Source: Holacanthus passer (taxonomy: Eukaryota > Chordata > Actinopteri > Pomacanthidae). From it: a DNA stretch of 64,000 nucleotides. The stretch lies in NCBI GenBank assembly GCA_025331565.1, contig JAFREQ010000026.1, positions 1,426,001 through 1,490,000 on the forward strand, in the 5' to 3' direction. Under the pieces are notes generated by a model that made no database searches, was not told the DNA's origin, and saw only the letters and a list, made by a program, of their open reading frames with translations. The translations under genes and the position numbers were made by a program. Of this stretch, positions 13,401-25,899 are shown piece after piece (position 1 is the stretch's first letter; every line of letters starts with the position of its first letter).

Positions 13401-14210
13401 AAAGCATGCACACAAACACACTGATAAGATTAAAAGAGGTCGACCCCCAAAAAACACACACATATCAATCACACACCTCCTCTGTTTCCTTCTCTCTCCC
13501 ACAAACACACACCTTGATTTAATCCTAAACACGAACACAGTGATACAGATGACACAAGCATATTTTATAAACCAGAAGAACCCACAGGAAAAATACTTGG
13601 ACTGTTGTCTGTTATCACTACTGTGAAGCTGTGTGGTGCAAAGTACTGTGTGTACAAGCAAGCGCAGACGTGCTAAAACTTGTGAGTCGAGTCGATAGGA
13701 AATATATCAAATCTATATTTTGCCCGTGGACTCTTGCCATGTAATATGCTCTGCTTGAGAACAGTAACTTCAGAGAAATCACAGACACTGATTGAGATGT
13801 TAATATCGATACAGAAACACACTCATGTTGTGTTTAAAAAAGGTGAAACTCAAAAGAAACGCAAAAGAAAAGAACAACCAAATGAAAAATTAAAAACCAG
13901 CAAGTTAGTACAATACGTCAAGCAAGGACAGGAACAAAGAAAAAGCTCCAGCCTGATCCCACGACACCTGACTGAATCAGCTCACAGCACAACAGCAACA
14001 CTAGAAATTCAAAGGAACCAGAACTACAATACCATAAGCAACACACAACAAAAACAAGAGAGATAAAGATAAAAACAACAACAACAGCAGAGCAACAATA
14101 GTGACACACACTTTAAGTGACAGATACAAGATGGTCATAAATACAGAATATATATACATATAGATATATAGAAATAGGAAAAGCCAGATATACGTGTTGC
14201 AGATATTTAC
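13401..14210. other. Non-coding, A-rich and AT-repeat-rich
   Basis: A-rich stretch at 13830-14100 and a short (AT)/(TATA) tract at about 14145-14175. It lies just 3' of the 14211-14303 exon on the minus strand, so it would be intron. Confidence 0.5.
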
Positions 14211-14303
14211 TTCATCATCATAGTGCCATACTCCTTGGCCATCCGGCATCTCAGAGCTCACACTACTGTCCTGATCGATTAGCCAGCGATGCACGGCGTG
14301 GGC
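14211..14303 (-). CDS. Unassigned 31-codon internal exon (possible ank3 cassette exon)
   Basis: On the minus strand a pyrimidine-rich tract ending ttcttttag precedes a 93-nt segment, followed by the donor GAA|gtaaat. The length is a multiple of three and both ends are phase 0. Only this frame is open; the other two contain stops. The peptide starts AHAVHRWLIDQDSSV and ends GVWHYDDE, with a balanced, soluble-protein composition (two Trp, several acidic residues). I do not recognise it from a family. It lies in the presumptive ank3 intron on the same strand, and its phase would let it splice between ank3 exon 1 and an ankyrin-repeat exon without a frameshift. Alternatives are an exon of a nested minus-strand gene, or chance. 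No neighbouring exon clearly belonging with it was found. Confidence 0.5.
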
Positions 14304-14394
14304 CTAAAAGAACATACGACATAAAGACAGAGCCCAGTTAATCGCAACAGTGAGAAGCACAGAGATGGAGAGACAGGAAAGAAGAGGGAGGGCA

Positions 14395-14620
14395 GAGGTA
14401 GGAGGGGGGGGAGGAGAGGAGCGGGGCGGGGCGGACAGAAAACAATGGCAAGGTAATGAGAAAGATTCAAAGAGGAAACAGGTGAACATTATATTGAGAC
14501 ACAGGTAGAAAACAAGGTGGGGGAGGGAGGGAGAGGAGGAAGAGAGCAGGAAGAGGAACCACCCCGCCCTGCCCCACCCTATCCCATCCCACCCAACCCT
14601 TCCCTCCCCAGAAAAACTCT
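14395..14620. repeat. Purine-rich then pyrimidine-rich low-complexity block
   Basis: 14395-14435 is G-rich (a G8 run, then two G4 runs), 14515-14560 is GA/GGA-rich, and 14560-14610 is C-rich. G-quadruplex formation is possible on the plus strand around 14402-14433. Confidence 0.6.
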
Positions 14621-16654
14621 CCCTGTGGGAAACAGGTCAGGTTAGGATGAGTGGTGTGAGAGTGAAAGCACGATGTGGCACGACACGAGGACATCACACA
14701 TACAGTGATGGGCAACGCCGCACTGATGGCGATGGAGGAGGATCTGGTGCTGATGGTTTGTGACTCACATGATGGATCGGCTGTGTCGCTGTGGAAAAGC
14801 TGCAACCTACACGCCGGAGTGAGTCCTTTTACGTCACGCTTGTGCACGTGGCATCCGGACACAAAATGTTGTGTACTTACCCAAGATTCACATATAGAAA
14901 CGTGCAACCACGTATGTGCAGTACAAAACACACCACAGGAAATATATTTAACACAATAACACAGAGAGGAGAAAACATACAGTGAGGCCGGGTTTGGCCT
15001 CTGACTGAGATGCACAGAGAAACAGTTTACTTCAGAATGATCATAATATGTTTGCAGAAGACCAGTAATAAATACACCACATATGTGAAAACCAGCAAGA
15101 ATGGCTGAAACAATTCACACAAAAGTTGTCAACAAAACTCCAGAGAATAGCCAGACAACACTTGTGTTTTTCCCAGAAAGGCAAAAAGACCATCTGCTCC
15201 TGACAGACAACCCCTCAAACATCTTCCTCCAGACAGACAGAGGAAAGGTTGCAGGTCAGATCTACTCACATTTCCTCTGTTAAGATTCAGATCAAACACA
15301 TGCTGTAGCCAGCTCTAGTCCCGGTCACCCTGAAACACACACACACACTTGCACTCACACACCAAACCCCATCTGTTACTCTTGACTGTTGTCGTGTCAG
15401 CACCAAAAACAACCCAACGCAGCTCCTTTCGTGACGCTCGCCACCCTTGTGCGGCAGAAATACTTGTCAAGATTTGCACTGGGGTGAAATCGCAGAATCG
15501 CAGGGATTAATTACCCTGTCATGGCTGCTACTGCACATTTACTATTTACTTTACGCCAGCAATTTTACGGTACTGGTGCTGTGTTTTTAAGATGCACTGA
15601 TGCAGGCTGTCATACCATGATAGTGCAAAATAACATTTACTCTAGATTGAAGGGCCACTTAGCACTGAGACTGTTGATCGAAGGAGAAAACTGTAGATTC
15701 AGATAAAGTGGGGGTATGTGTATGTCTACAGGCGTATAAGTATACACACACATTTACGTGTTGCTTTACTACATGCATAACCTAAGGGTAGGGCCAAGTT
15801 ATGAGACGTGTTGTCCTTGAAGACATCCATGTTGTTGTCGAGAAAAGTGCCAGAAATAGTTGTGTTAAGAGTGAAAAAGCGAGCTAGAGCGAGCGCCCTT
15901 CTCACCTCCACATAGCTGACCAATTATGGTGTGAAGTGGGTGTGAATGTCAGATTGTCGGCTTCGGAGAGTTGCAGAAATGGTCGGACACGGCTCCCCCT
16001 GGTCCGACGTCGGGACGGTGCGGGGGAGGGGGTTTCTGAAGCCGTTCAACCATCCAACAGGCAGTTATGATGAAGTATAAAGGCTCCTTTAAACTTTATC
16101 CTAAACATGATCCAAATATAAAATTTTAACCCCAAAACCAAAGTCCCAATCCTGAGCTACTGTACCTGAAAACACTGTAAAACAAAATCCTAGCGTGAAA
16201 TCCTTTAAAATAAGTGAGGAACAGACAAAATGTCCTCTTCCCTGAGGATTTTCCTGAAGACATTTGATCCCCATAAGGACGGAGGCACAATCTACACACA
16301 CACAAAGAGGGAGCAGGACCTTGTGTGTCAGGTGGTGTGTCTGCGAAGACAGATGCATTAGCTGGTAAACACATAGCAGGGAAGTGGAGGACAACACACA
16401 GAAGCAGACGGAGTCACCTCAAGGGTACAGTGAATCAGAGGGTGACAGCAGAGGCCAAAGCCTCTGTTAGGATGCCCGAAAATAGACGAAACCAGCAGAA
16501 GGGGGCGACTACAACATACAACCAGAGAAAAATGTAGCACATGTGCAATATTTGATCCTTTTTTTTAACTTTCTAAGCATGATTCTGCACTTTGCATGAC
16601 CTTCATCCGTGAGAAATATTTGCAGTAACAGTGCTCGTATCACTGTGCACGTGG

Positions 16655-16658
<4 letters not shown>
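14621..16658. other. Non-coding, nothing recognised
   Basis: A 182-codon minus-strand frame covers 14467-15015 but has no domain and partly overlaps low-complexity sequence. 15950-16050 is locally CpG-rich without an exon. No repeat family identified. Confidence 0.45.

Positions 16659-16689
<31 letters not shown>
16659..16689 (+). repeat. (GT)15 microsatellite
   Basis: Uninterrupted GT run followed by further GTGT/GTACGT phrases to about 16725. Confidence 0.97.
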
Positions 16690-16692
<3 letters not shown>

Positions 16693-16828
16693 GGATTTGT
16701 GTGTGTACGTGTTTGTGTGTGTACGTGATGCACAGCGGCGTCATTCGCGGAGTTTGTGGTGAGTTACAGAGCGTGTCAGCTTAAAAGAATAATTGGATTA
16801 AGTAGCAGACAGCTAGTGATGACAGAGA

Positions 16829-16893
16829 GGGGTGAAGGGGTGGAGGAGGAAGAGGAGGAGGAGGAGGGAGAGGGGGAGAGGGGGAGAGAGGTG
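16829..16893 (+). repeat. (GGA)n / GA-rich tract
   Basis: Purine-only stretch of GGA, AGG and GAGAGG units. It encodes an apparent Glu-rich or Pro-rich peptide depending on strand, which is an artefact. Confidence 0.85.
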
Positions 16894-19800
16894 CTGATAA
16901 GAGTAACAGGCCATTTGCCGCGGAGCCTCTGGGAGCCTCCGGGCAGCGAACAGACACGCAGAGGGAACTCGAACCGTTACGCTGTAGATTAGAGGGATAA
17001 AGGGATAACACTCGTAGTCTCTGGACAACTAACTAGCAGCCTCTTGGCATTTGGGTATACATCAAACTGCAAGACAAGCATAAGACAACCAGTATGAGTC
17101 ATGTACAACAGAAAAGAGAAAGGACACATCATTTTGTCTCCGTTTGCTTTATGTGCTTTTAAACCTCCCTGATGGCCTTTGGAGTAGAGCCACTCCGGAG
17201 GATGTTACCTCTCCACATTTGCAGCTTAGCCTTCAGAGTGTCAGCTGCAGAGGCAGAGCCGAGGATGAAACTGAGGACAGGAGACGAAAAGAGCGAGGAG
17301 TGCGAGTCAGAGGAAGGTTCATAGTAAAGAAAGAGGAGTGTGAGTGTCAGAGAGAGAAGTGGAAGAAAGATTAGACAGTTATCCGCTGAGAAAGAGGCAC
17401 TGATGAAACAGGACATAACCAGGCTTTATTGGTGTTTCATGAGCATCATTTGTTGTATGTTGACACAGATGACCTCAGGTGGAGCAGAGAAATGAACCAG
17501 AAGTATCAGAACAGAAAAGAAATTGAGCTTCTCCTGGATGAAACTGCAGAAACTATAAAGAGGCATGAATGTGAAATTAAAATACATATTTGATACCCAG
17601 CCAGGTCGTCCACTTTTACCCAATCAAATTAGTTTTTGCATTGAAGTCGACATTGCATTAAAACCAACAAACCGTATATTACTGCTATATTTTCTGTTTT
17701 TTCTTCATCAGTCACATAAAAAGACACTAATGCATCTACATGACGTTGATATTCACTACACATGCTGTTGCACTGTCAGTTAACAGAATCTGCTGTGGTC
17801 AGTTTACAACAGGCTCACCAGAGAGGATTACAGTCCAGCTCAGATCAGCCCGTCTGATTTAAATTCAAACACAATAAATACGCATGGATAAAAGAGTACA
17901 ATACAAAAGCAGCCCACAACAATGTCACATAAAAATACATCACGCATGTCCACATCGATTACACTTCCTTCACTTACCCACATAGACACATGTATAAGTT
18001 TACTTTACAAAGCTGCTTCTTATAGTGTTACCATCTGGCAGATTGAGAGACGTTTGAACACAACAAAACTGGATCAAAAATGTTGCACATTTTATGCCAT
18101 TGGATGTGAAGTGATCTAAGTGAACCCCAGATTTGGCCACAGGACCACAGGCTCATAATACAAAGAATTTTAAATCATCGCATGACTGGTGTAATAAACT
18201 GAAACAAAGCACATGTAAGTTAATAAGTCAGATAATTTGAAAATAAATTAAAAAATCAAAGAAAGATGAGTTTTGGGCCTTTTTAGTGTTTGTTCATTTT
18301 ATCTGATGCTTATTGTTAATGTTAATTCATTAACTGGCTCCTAGGCAAAGCGAGTTGAGTATCCCTGCTCTACATGACTGTTAAAGTGGAAAAAAAGAAC
18401 ATGCAAAACATTTGCCAGGAAGAAAATTACATAAGAGAAATGGCCTGAATTAATACTTAGAGGGTGTTTTTTTGAGTTTACCAATTGATCATTTCTGACC
18501 AACAAATTGGCCTGTAGGTTGTCAGTAATATTCTTGCATGTTTGCCATGTTAAATAAAGGTAGTAGTAATAAAAGTTAAACAAAATCAGCATAAATGTTA
18601 AGAAATCATGGCAGGGTTGATTATTAGTATACGTGCAGTGCTGTTTAACTGGTTGAGCTGCTGGGTTTCAAACAAACGGAGTATGTGCACAAAGCTTTCA
18701 TTAGAAGAAGCACTCCACGGGGAGAGAGCGGCTCTCTACTGCTCAATGGACCTGCACTGCCACAATAACTCACGCTCCCTCTGTGAGAACACTGAGAACA
18801 ATAAGGTACAGAGTAGCTGTGATATACAAATGATCGTAGCATTAAGAACCAAGCACCTCAAAACACCTATTCATCAGTCCGGTTTGTTTTGTCCCTGCAG
18901 TGCATCAGCTTCTCTCCGATCGTCCACCTTCCCGTCCATTATCCTCGAGTTCAGGATATACATCAAGTAATCAAGCTCTATTGCCACCGAGTCAAACCGG
19001 GCCAATTCCTGCCTAGTTCCTTGTGAAACGCTGACACAGTATCTAAACTAAGTGGACCCGTACTAAATTATTCAACTCCTGAGGAAAAAAAAACATTGAG
19101 TGGAGTTATAACAAGACAGCATCATCAGTGAGGTGCTGAACAGTAAAGAGCTGTTCTCAGAACCTGATTTATCTCGTCGGCAGTTCTTATTTCAACGCAA
19201 CTTAACTGAACACATCACAGGGGATCTGAGCCTAATCTGATAAACTACAAAGGTGATTAAAGAAGAGAAACTGGTGGACTATAACAGGACAGAACACATT
19301 AGATAAACAGGAGTTTAGAAAGATGCATTAAAATACAAACTAGGAGAGGTTGTAAAATGTAGGATTGAGTATTGTTTGACAACTGGCAACATTTCAGCTC
19401 AACTTCTGAAATAATAAATGTTGTCTAAACAGAATCAGCAGCATAAAAGACCTTTTTACCATTAAAGATATTCTAAAAATGTCCAATTCATCACATCAGA
19501 CTGATCCAAGAACTTGTAGTTTTGTGTACTTCCACAGACTCTCTGTTGACCTGTTTGATTATAGCCAATAATAGACATAATCTACACTCATCATTAAGTT
19601 TTTGTTTTCCCCGAGTGAAAGACTTTTTCCTCACACAGTGTGTAACAGTAGGTTAATTGAATCAAACATGAATTTTACTGGTTTATATGTGTCTTGGATA
19701 CATTTGCCATTTCATGATAATCATAACATACTGTATATTCAAATTGGAAAAATATTCCTGTCAGTATTGTGATTCATACTATCCAGCATTACTCAAGACT

Positions 19801-20747
19801 GGAATAAGTATAAAGTGCAAAAATGTTGGCAGCTTTCATCAAGTATGACATGAGGATTACATAATTAGAAGTGATGCAGCAGTTAAGTAAGTTTGGCAGG
19901 GTTGTTCCATATGGAGTGAAAAACAATGGTAGTCATCTAAATACATTATTGATTTCAAACTCACTGGAGCTCTGAGTGCATAATGTAGATCACCTATGAT
20001 TTGATGATTTGACAGCCCACAGCAATATATATGTGTGCTTTTAGTTGTAGTGTCAGGATTAGCTTCATCTGTATTAGTTATTACTAGGAAAGACATGATT
20101 GACAGTGTGTCGAATGGAAGAGCCAAAAAAATGTGGTCCTAATATATAACCTCATAACTCATTCTCAGAATAATCCTGATGCATGTTATGATATTGTCAA
20201 CTTAATCCATTTATGGAAAAATAATCAGCTAGGTAAGTAAGAAACACTTTGCTGCATTATAAAAAGCCCCCCCCCCCAAAAAAAGCCAAATAAATAATAC
20301 ATCACTGCTTGAAACATTTCAGATAGGTGAGAGGTTTTACATGTAAGCAGGCGTAAATGAGTGCAGATATAGACCAGGAGACTTCCAAAGTGAGAGAGTT
20401 AAGAGACAACAGAGTGAGAATGAGCAGGAGAGCTCTGCAGATCTCAGCCTGATAAATAATGCATGGCAGAGAGCTGCCAGCTCTGTGCCCAGCAGAAACC
20501 AGCCCGAGCTCCATCAGCAGAGGAGACGTGGTTTCTGGAGGGGCACAGGTGGAACTGCCAGGTGGGATGAAAGGGAAGGATGGTGCAGTCACCTCCACCT
20601 ATCACCTCTACGCTCTTTTTTTCCCTCTCTAACTCTCCATCTGGGTTCACGTTCATTCTCTGCCTGTTCAGTACGCGCTTCTGTGTGAGCGTGTGCAGAG
20701 TCATCCTCGTCATCCTTTACTGTCCACTCTGCCTCTAACTGTGCACA
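16894..20747. other. Non-coding, nothing clearly recognised
   Basis: AT-rich sequence with an 11-base C run at 20267-20277. The 120-codon frame at 18608-18970 begins with an ATG but has no domain. The phrase 'gagttgagtatccctgctctacatga' near 18345 resembles the end of a fish DNA repeat, too short to assign. Confidence 0.4.
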
Positions 20748-20960
20748 ACCCAAATTCAAAAAAAGGTGGGATGCTGAGTGAACACATACTCAATTGAAAA
20801 CAGTACAAAGACAATGTATTTAATGTTTTTCCTCATCACCTTCACTGATTTTTGTAAATATCTGCTTATTCTGAATTTGACAGCAGCAAAACGTTTTAAA
20901 AAAGTTGGGACAGGAGCAACAAAAGACAGTGAAAGTTGTGGAATGATGCAAAAACACCTC
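20748..20960 (+). mobile_element. Teleost interspersed repeat, copy 1 of 2
   Basis: It begins acccaaattcaaaaaaaggtggga and contains 'tctgcttattctgaatttgac' and 'agttgggacaggagcaacaaaag', which recur at 57150-57540 in the same orientation. I recognise the phrases as a common fish non-autonomous DNA-element family but cannot assign the superfamily. No coding capacity; the right part is missing compared with copy 2. Confidence 0.75.
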
Positions 20961-21690
20961 ATCAGATATTATATTTGAGCCTCATTTTCCACATGGACAC
21001 AAACACAACTGCAAGTGAATGTTATGTTGCTGCATATCTGCAGGATGTGTAAATACACAAGTGTTTGCTTAAAGGTTTGCCACATCAAAGTTATAAGGTG
21101 ATAATATGTTGATGTTGTGTTCACAGCATGTTTCTGTTACACAAACATAGCCTTATGAGCCATTCAGTTGATTTTGTGAGGCTTCTTTTCAATAATTCAG
21201 TTTTCTGTGTTTGACGTCATTTTCTTGCCATGTTGTCACGCCACGTAATTTTCAGCAATTTCTTAGCTATGCACCAGCATTTGAAAGTACCTGTACACTT
21301 TCAAAAATGGTCACTGTCTGGCTGCTGTTGAAGCTGATACAAACAGCTCACTCACTTTTGAAGATTTAGATTTTGGGCTTGCACAGATTAACAAAACATG
21401 AAAAAGAGAATCAACTACAAGCAGCTATTCCCCAATTACACAGGTAGCTTCACAAAATAGTACTATCTCAAATATCACATAAACCGTGAAGACTTTTGAG
21501 AAACACAAACATCTGCATTAGAAAAGAGGAATAGTCATCACAAGTAAACCCTTAATAGCACTGAATGATGCTACAGCCTCAAAAATGACAATAACAGACT
21601 TTAAAGTAGATGTCAGGCCTACTGCATTGGATTGCATCATGCAGTATAATAGGGTGTTCCTGTTATTTTGTCCACCCTGTCTGCTCCCAC
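20961..21690. other. Non-coding; possible repeat edge at 21620-21680
   Basis: 'ataatagggtgttcctgtta' and the following 'ttttgtccaccct' match a phrase I know from dispersed fish repeats. The rest is unassigned. Confidence 0.35.
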
Positions 21691-21723
21691 CCTCCACATG
21701 CTCACCCTCTGAGCATGTGGAGG
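21691..21723. repeat. Perfect 14-bp inverted repeat with 5-nt loop
   Basis: The left arm cctccacatgctca (21691-21704) and right arm tgagcatgtggagg (21710-21723) are exact reverse complements around ccctc. No T-run follows, and the arms are too short for a microRNA precursor. Confidence 0.9.
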
Positions 21724-23704
21724 TCAGAGGTCATTAAAGCAGAAAGATTAACATCACAGCACACAGAGGACACAGCGCTTTGATGTTCTCTGCAGTGGAG
21801 AGACAGGACAACCTCTTCTGATCTTCAGCTCCGCTTGTACCTTTTTTTGTCGTCCTCAGAGAACACTTATCTGGGGATTGTCGAGGCGGCGAGTGGAGGA
21901 GTCTGTTTTAACAAAAGGACCTTTGGAGAGCCTGACTGCGAGTGCCTACTGACACCACTATACTGAATGTAAACATTTATAGGAAGGCAGCAAAACCTGT
22001 TAGTGTTCGTAATATGGAGTCATCTTTTGTTGCTTTTCTTTAGCAGTGGAAGAGTCACAAAAAAGAAGTGAGAAAAGAAAAAACTGGACTATTTGATTCC
22101 AGGCAGCTTCAATTAAATTTCAATGATGTACAGTGTTTACTGTGGTTGAAGCACTCTGAATTTGTGACACAGCACAGTGAACAATGTTCTCATGTCTTGT
22201 GTGAACCCCTGGGACGTGCGACGTTTGGACCGCAGCTTTGTGAAAGAAAGAAGAGATGAAAAGAAAGAGAAGACACAGAAATGGACGGTATGAGGGAGAG
22301 AGAAGCCAGTTTAAATTTCTTTGTGTTTTATCAATGACATTTAGCGGCACTCTCAGCTCCTCCCTCCTATTTTTCTCCTCTCACCATTGAAAACCGTCGC
22401 TCTCCATCCCCGACTATTTTTATCCAACATTTCATTACCATAATAAAACACATGCATGAAAAAAAGATAAACTCAAAGAGACAGCACAGCCAAAAACCTG
22501 GATTTGGGAGGCTTATTTTCATCTTTCTTTCTTGTCTTCTATTCTTTTATGTTGCTCTTTTCTTTTCGCTCAGAGAAATGGAAAGAGACATGCCTTTTCT
22601 TTCAGCCTGTGCCTCATTATGGTGCTTTTCAGGTCTGCTCTTTTGTATGGGGCCAGCCCAGAGCCGTGCACAGGCATAGCGGAGCAGCCGGTGGATTACC
22701 CAGACCCACGTCAGCACTTCGACAGAACCACCAACCACTCCAGCAAACGCCCCTGCCAAGTGTAGCATGAACGTTACATGCTTTAATAAGTGTAGCCAAA
22801 GAGCCATGCCAAGACTAAACCAACAGGAACAGCTGCTGTACCGCAGACATCAGTGCGAACAATACATTCAGGTCTTTAAACCAGGGCACGGTTATCACGG
22901 TACTGGACAGAATGTATTGCCGTCCACCGATAATCAGCATGCAGTGTGTTGTCTAGCCACACAGAGTGTCACGTCTCAAACTGAACGCCATCAAGATTAG
23001 ACGTCCAGAAGTGAAAGAAGTAATCTTTTTGTCACTGAAAAGCCTGAGGTCATCGCCTGCTTTTGAAACTGAAACGCAACATGCAGCGTCTCTTTGCTTA
23101 ACATTTGGCCTGTAATAATACACTTTCAAACAATACATGTTGAAATGAATGCATTATGAAGCACTGTATGAGATAAAATACAGGAAAATACATCTGCTGA
23201 GTACAAAAATGTTATATACATAATGCAAAGGTTAAAGTGCATGTTCTTCTTAAAAAAAATTACCCATTAAAGGAAGACTTTTTCTACAATTATTATTACT
23301 GCTAATTATTCCACCACAGACCTATGTTATTCATGACAGTTACAATACAAGCTATCTGTACACCCATGATATGGTATGTGGGGGCTCATCACACACAATA
23401 TCTATTCATTAAGGCTGCTCTAATCAATATTTTAATACGTACACTGGATCTAATGACTAACACTAGTGAAATGTGAAAGGTGAAGCTTTCAATGACCAAC
23501 CCACAGATATTTATCACCAGGTGCTCTCAGCTCTACGAAGCCTTGTAGCAACAGCACGGGGGAACATAAACACAACTTCAAATTAATGCTCATCTTCTGC
23601 ATCTAATGGATGTGTAAATATGCAACTCTGTGCAAACAAGTTCATCTTGGCATCTTTGTGAAGTTGTGATAATATGTCATAGTTGTGTTTGAAGAATGTT
23701 TCCA
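21724..23704. other. Non-coding, nothing recognised
   Basis: No exon, RNA gene or named repeat found. Open frames near 22450-22800 lack domains and splice support. Confidence 0.45.
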
Positions 23705-23722
23705 CTGCCCTCAAGTGGCCAG
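23705..23722 (-). promoter_or_regulatory. CTCF-like motif
   Basis: On the minus strand the site reads CTGGCCACTTGAGGGCAG, a good match to the vertebrate CTCF core. Confidence 0.35.
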
Positions 23723-23837
23723 AAAAATCAGTAGAACAATGAATATGTCTTAGGCTGCATTTTATATGTGTATTTGTGCTTCTACTGGTTAATACATGCA
23801 TATGCTGTATATGTGTGCATGTGTTGGCAGTTGGCAG

Positions 23838-23970
23838 AGTGGAGCTGCAGGTTCAGGTGGTCATCTTTCAGAGCTGTACGCTCACATTCTCCAGCTCCCT
23901 CCGGGGACAGAAAGACAGATGCCTCCTCTGCCACTGCTGCATGTAGCACTAATTCAGCCTGTTTGCTGTG
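23838..23970 (+). other. Weak candidate plus-strand exon
   Basis: A 133-nt segment lies between ttggcag and the near-consensus donor gtg|gtaagt. Two of three frames are open (one starting SGAAGSGGHLSELYAHI). The upstream pyrimidine tract is poor (GT-rich) and the peptides are not recognised, so this may be a chance donor. Confidence 0.15.
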
Positions 23971-23979
23971 GTAAGTCAC

Positions 23980-24065
23980 TGTTCTCACACCTGTATGCAA
24001 GTGTTTACACACACACATGCACAAGCATACACACACACAGGCACATACATGTACACATATACCCT
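23980..24065. repeat. CA-rich simple sequence
   Basis: Interrupted ACACAC/ACATGCAC phrases, degenerate microsatellite. Confidence 0.7.
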
Positions 24066-25644
24066 ATGAGGACAATTTTATTTTAATATTTTCAAGCACT
24101 AAACTCAGACTCACGACTTTGAATGTACCTGAGGTGAACCCTCATCCAACGCCTCTGGAATTTCCTAGAATCAGTCCTGTGACTGTTCACACTGCGGTGC
24201 CATAATGTGGAAAGGCAATAAAATCCCAATAGATGGCTGCAGCATAGCTCTTAAGACAAACTTTATTGCAAGTATCCTTGATTAGATTCACAGTGGAGAA
24301 ATTGAATCTGAAGGGTAATATCCTCAGGAGGGAAAGGGACAAAAACAGCAGCCAGCGAGCTGTGAGGGTGAGAGACAAAGCGCTAAGCCTGTCAAATCCC
24401 ACAGAAAAATGGATTTGTCTCCCTAACCTTTAAAAAGAGAAAGGCCCCCAAAATCCTGCTGAACGGGCTCTCACACCAGGAAACCGTGATGAAGAGAGGA
24501 AATTACACATGAAGAGCTTTAATGTAACACCTACAAGTTGGTGTAAAGGTTGGCACCATTAATATTGTAGCTATCTTCTGTTTGATTCATTCACGAGATA
24601 CTGAGATATATTTACCTGCTGACACTGAACCCTCACAAATACACCTGCTGGCAGCATTAGCTCATCAACAGTATACACACAAAAGCTACACGTGATTCAA
24701 AGAAAACTGATGACTGCGCTAAAGCGTATTTGCACATTAATGTTAGCAGCATGTATTGTAAGAGAGGAGGACAAAAGATGGCAGCAAGCTGTCTTGTATC
24801 ACAGAAAATGATGATGATGATGATGCTGATGTGTGTTATTCAGCCGGCCAGAAAAGGAGGAAAATCTGGTTTAGTTGATGTTAAGAGCTTGGGATAAAAT
24901 TCCTCCTTCATCCACCCTTCCCTCTCTTTCTTCCCCTCCTGTTGTTGCTGACTCAGCCCTCAGGGAGACTCCTCTATGAGACCGGCCCTGGCTTGGTTTC
25001 AGTGGAGCCGGAATTCTGCAGCTGATGTTAAATGTTTGTGTCCGAGCATATGCACGCTACATGTACATGTATATGTGCTGTAGTGCTACAGGGTTACTTT
25101 ATAAAATGTATTAAAGATGTGAGAGGAGGAGGATGTCAATGTTAACACTGCGTCAGCATCTGAGCCGTTCCACCATTCATTTCTACTGCTCAGTAAGACA
25201 GTGCTAGATGTGTGACAGCCTTTGCAACAAGTTAGAGCTTCAAAAGCCAAAAAAGCTTCATTCCCATGCAAAAAAGCAAATATGAAAGCACTATTACTAC
25301 TGCATGTACTTCAATTTTCTCCTGGATCTCTGCTGATGTGAAAGCCAGGTTTCACATCTCTGTTGCACTAATTACAAGATAATATGATTAAAAATGTGTT
25401 TGAGATCGAAGGCAACATAAATGTGGTAGGAATTCCAAAAAGTAACTGAGAGTCAATACATAAAAGAGAGTCAAGAAAAGTAATGTAATACCAAGGAAAA
25501 TGGGGATAGTGTCGATATAACTCTCTTCTATTTGTCTCAGAACAGGACATTTATCCATCTATATGTTACTTCCGTTCACACAAACAGCCCTGCAGTCCTT
25601 TTACATTTCCATCTACACACAGCACTGATACACCTTAATCACAC

Positions 25645-25652
<8 letters not shown>
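24066..25652. other. Non-coding; short (GAT)n at 24808-24826
   Basis: Apart from the GAT trinucleotide run no exon or repeat family was recognised. Confidence 0.5.
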
Positions 25653-25675
<23 letters not shown>

Positions 25676-25677
25676 CA
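25653..25677 (+). repeat. (AC)n microsatellite
   Basis: AC run of about 12 units flanked by catac phrases. Confidence 0.95.
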
Positions 25678-25826
25678 TACACACAGCTGTTGAAAAGCCA
25701 TTTTCTGTGTTCATGAAGAGGGCACGTTGAGTTCCTCACTGCAGCGCTTCCCTGATTCTGTAGTCAGCACTAACGGCACGTGGCTTAAACCTACACCCAT
25801 GTGCACACTAGGACAGGAGCTAAGAT

Positions 25827-25833
<7 letters not shown>

Positions 25834-25859
<26 letters not shown>
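25834..25859 (+). repeat. (CA)13 microsatellite
   Basis: CA run preceded by cgcg and followed by an interrupted CACA tail to about 25880. Confidence 0.95.
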
Positions 25860-25899
25860 TATGCATGCACACACACACCCTTGGACATACCTTTACATA

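Noticed and set aside
14196..14210. Read-through peptide VNICN after the 14.2-kb exon resembling the ankyrin phrase DINICNQ
   Set aside because: It lies beyond the splice donor and the frame then enters AT-repeat sequence; coincidence.
14467..15015. 182-codon minus-strand open frame
   Set aside because: Composed partly of low-complexity C/G-rich sequence; no domain, no splice pair, and no relation to the real exon at 14211-14303.
23782..24036. Minus-strand frame containing a coiled-coil-like phrase (ERTALKDDHLNLQLHSANC)
   Set aside because: No donor within reach on that strand and CA-repeat flanks; other frames are also open.
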